Assembly (NCBI RefSeq): GCF_015351235.1
Contig: NZ_JADKSJ010000002.1
Location: 1,240,001 to 1,304,000, forward strand
Origin: Plantibacter sp. VKM Ac-2880
Lineage (GTDB): Bacteria > Actinomycetota > Actinomycetes > Actinomycetales > Microbacteriaceae
Reading direction: 5' to 3'
DNA length: 64,000 bases
The position numbers and the translations under genes were made by a program. Below, one piece after another: positions 63,553 through 64,000 of this stretch. The notes under the pieces are model-generated. The model saw only the letters and a list, made by a program, of their open reading frames with translations, ran no database searches and was not told where the DNA came from. Each line of letters starts with the position of its first letter. Position 1 is the stretch's first letter.

Positions 63553-64000
63553 GTGGCCGACCCGAAGATCCTCCTGTACTACGCGTTCGCGCCCCTCGCG
63601 GACCCGGAGGCGATCCGCCTGTGGCAGCGCGACCTCTGCGAGTCGCTCGGTCTCCGCGGCCGCATCCTCATCTCGAAGGACGGCATCAACGGCACGGTCG
63701 GCGGCGAGCTCGACGCCTGCAAGCGGTACGTCCGGAAGACGACGGAGCACCCAGCGTTCCGCGGCCTGGACGTCAAGTGGAGCGACGGTTCCGGCTTCGA
63801 CGAGGACGACACCGTCCGCACGTCCAAGCACCGACCGGCGCCGTGGCGGCGGATCAGCGACTTCCCGAAGCTCAGTGTGAAGGTACGCGAGGAGATCGTG
63901 TCCTTCGGCGCCCCCGGCGAACTGCGGGTCGACGAACACGGCGTCACCGGTGGAGGGGTGCACCTCCAGCCCACCGAACTGCACGAGCTCGTGGCCGAAC
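63553..64000 (+). CDS. trhO: tRNA uridine-34 hydroxylase (rhodanese-like), N-terminal part
   Basis: The first 149 residues of a TrhO/YceA-type protein, cut by the window end. The N-terminal domain is recognisable: [42 protein letters not shown] and LDVKWSDG, then [17 protein letters not shown]. The rhodanese domain with its catalytic Cys lies beyond the window. TrhO hydroxylates the wobble uridine of some tRNAs. Start GTG 63553; the tandem array ends 62 bp before it. Confidence 0.9.
   Translation, partial: MADPKILLYYAFAPLADPEAIRLWQRDLCESLGLRGRILISKDGINGTVGGELDACKRYVRKTTEHPAFRGLDVKWSDGSGFDEDDTVRTSKHRPAPWRRISDFPKLSVKVREEIVSFGAPGELRVDEHGVTGGGVHLQPTELHELVAE

Overview
This window is very GC-rich, its genes are densely packed on both strands, and many start at GTG or overlap by 1-8 bp. 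It reads as chromosomal DNA of a high-GC actinobacterium. Dispersed palindromes of the type CCCTTCGACAAGCTCAGGG together with the gene content suggest Microbacteriaceae; this is an inference, as no rRNA or tRNA gene lies in the window to confirm it.

Layout. 1-7.3 kb: two divergent units. Leftward runs an operon with a UPF0261/Tm-1-like protein, a TIM-barrel (phosphoenolpyruvate-hydrolase-like) protein, two cupins and an epimerase cut by the window edge. Rightward run a GH78 alpha-L-rhamnosidase and a flavin-type oxidoreductase. The shared 249-bp gap holds two identical LacI-type operators. 7.3-15.2 kb: a YefM-YoeB toxin-antitoxin pair, DUF952 and TetR genes, a type-B carboxylesterase, an NlpC/P60 cell-wall protein, a LacI regulator and a two-component system. 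15.3-38.9 kb: an L-rhamnose region containing an ABC importer, a second LacI regulator, an AraA-like isomerase, L-rhamnose mutarotase, L-rhamnose isomerase, a DeoR regulator, a fused aldolase-dehydrogenase, rhamnulokinase, a 2-hydroxyacid dehydrogenase, a FadR-type GntR regulator and an FMN-dependent L-lactate oxidising enzyme. Unrelated housekeeping genes are interspersed. 39-48 kb: small metabolic genes, a polyprenol-phosphate glycosyltransferase, a DDAH-like hydrolase divergent from an Lrp regulator, PutA and a DNA glycosylase. 48-54 kb: two large secreted multidomain paralogues with a small DUF3060 lipoprotein between them. 54-58 kb: the methylcitrate operon prpD-prpB-prpC. 59-63 kb: a beta-oxidation-type operon. 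The window ends inside trhO.

How it fits together. Rhamnosides are split inside the cell by the GH78 enzyme, or free L-rhamnose enters through RhaTPQS. RhaM and RhaI give L-rhamnulose, RhaB phosphorylates it, and the fused enzyme (RhaEW type) yields dihydroxyacetone phosphate and L-lactaldehyde and then L-lactate. The FMN enzyme would take L-lactate to pyruvate. LacI-type palindromes close to TGAATCGATTCA precede the transporter, the AraA-like gene, rhaM, rhaI and the GntR-lactate unit. This defines a dispersed regulon, with separate DeoR-type and GntR-type sites adding local control.

Two repeat families shape the intergenic space. One is the dispersed CTTCGACAAGCTCAGGG palindrome, one copy of which is inserted in frame inside prpD. 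The other is a set of five nested inverted repeats of about 75-95 bp, each sitting just downstream of a stop codon. The second family and the Tm-1-like/cupin unit are the best candidates for undescribed biology.
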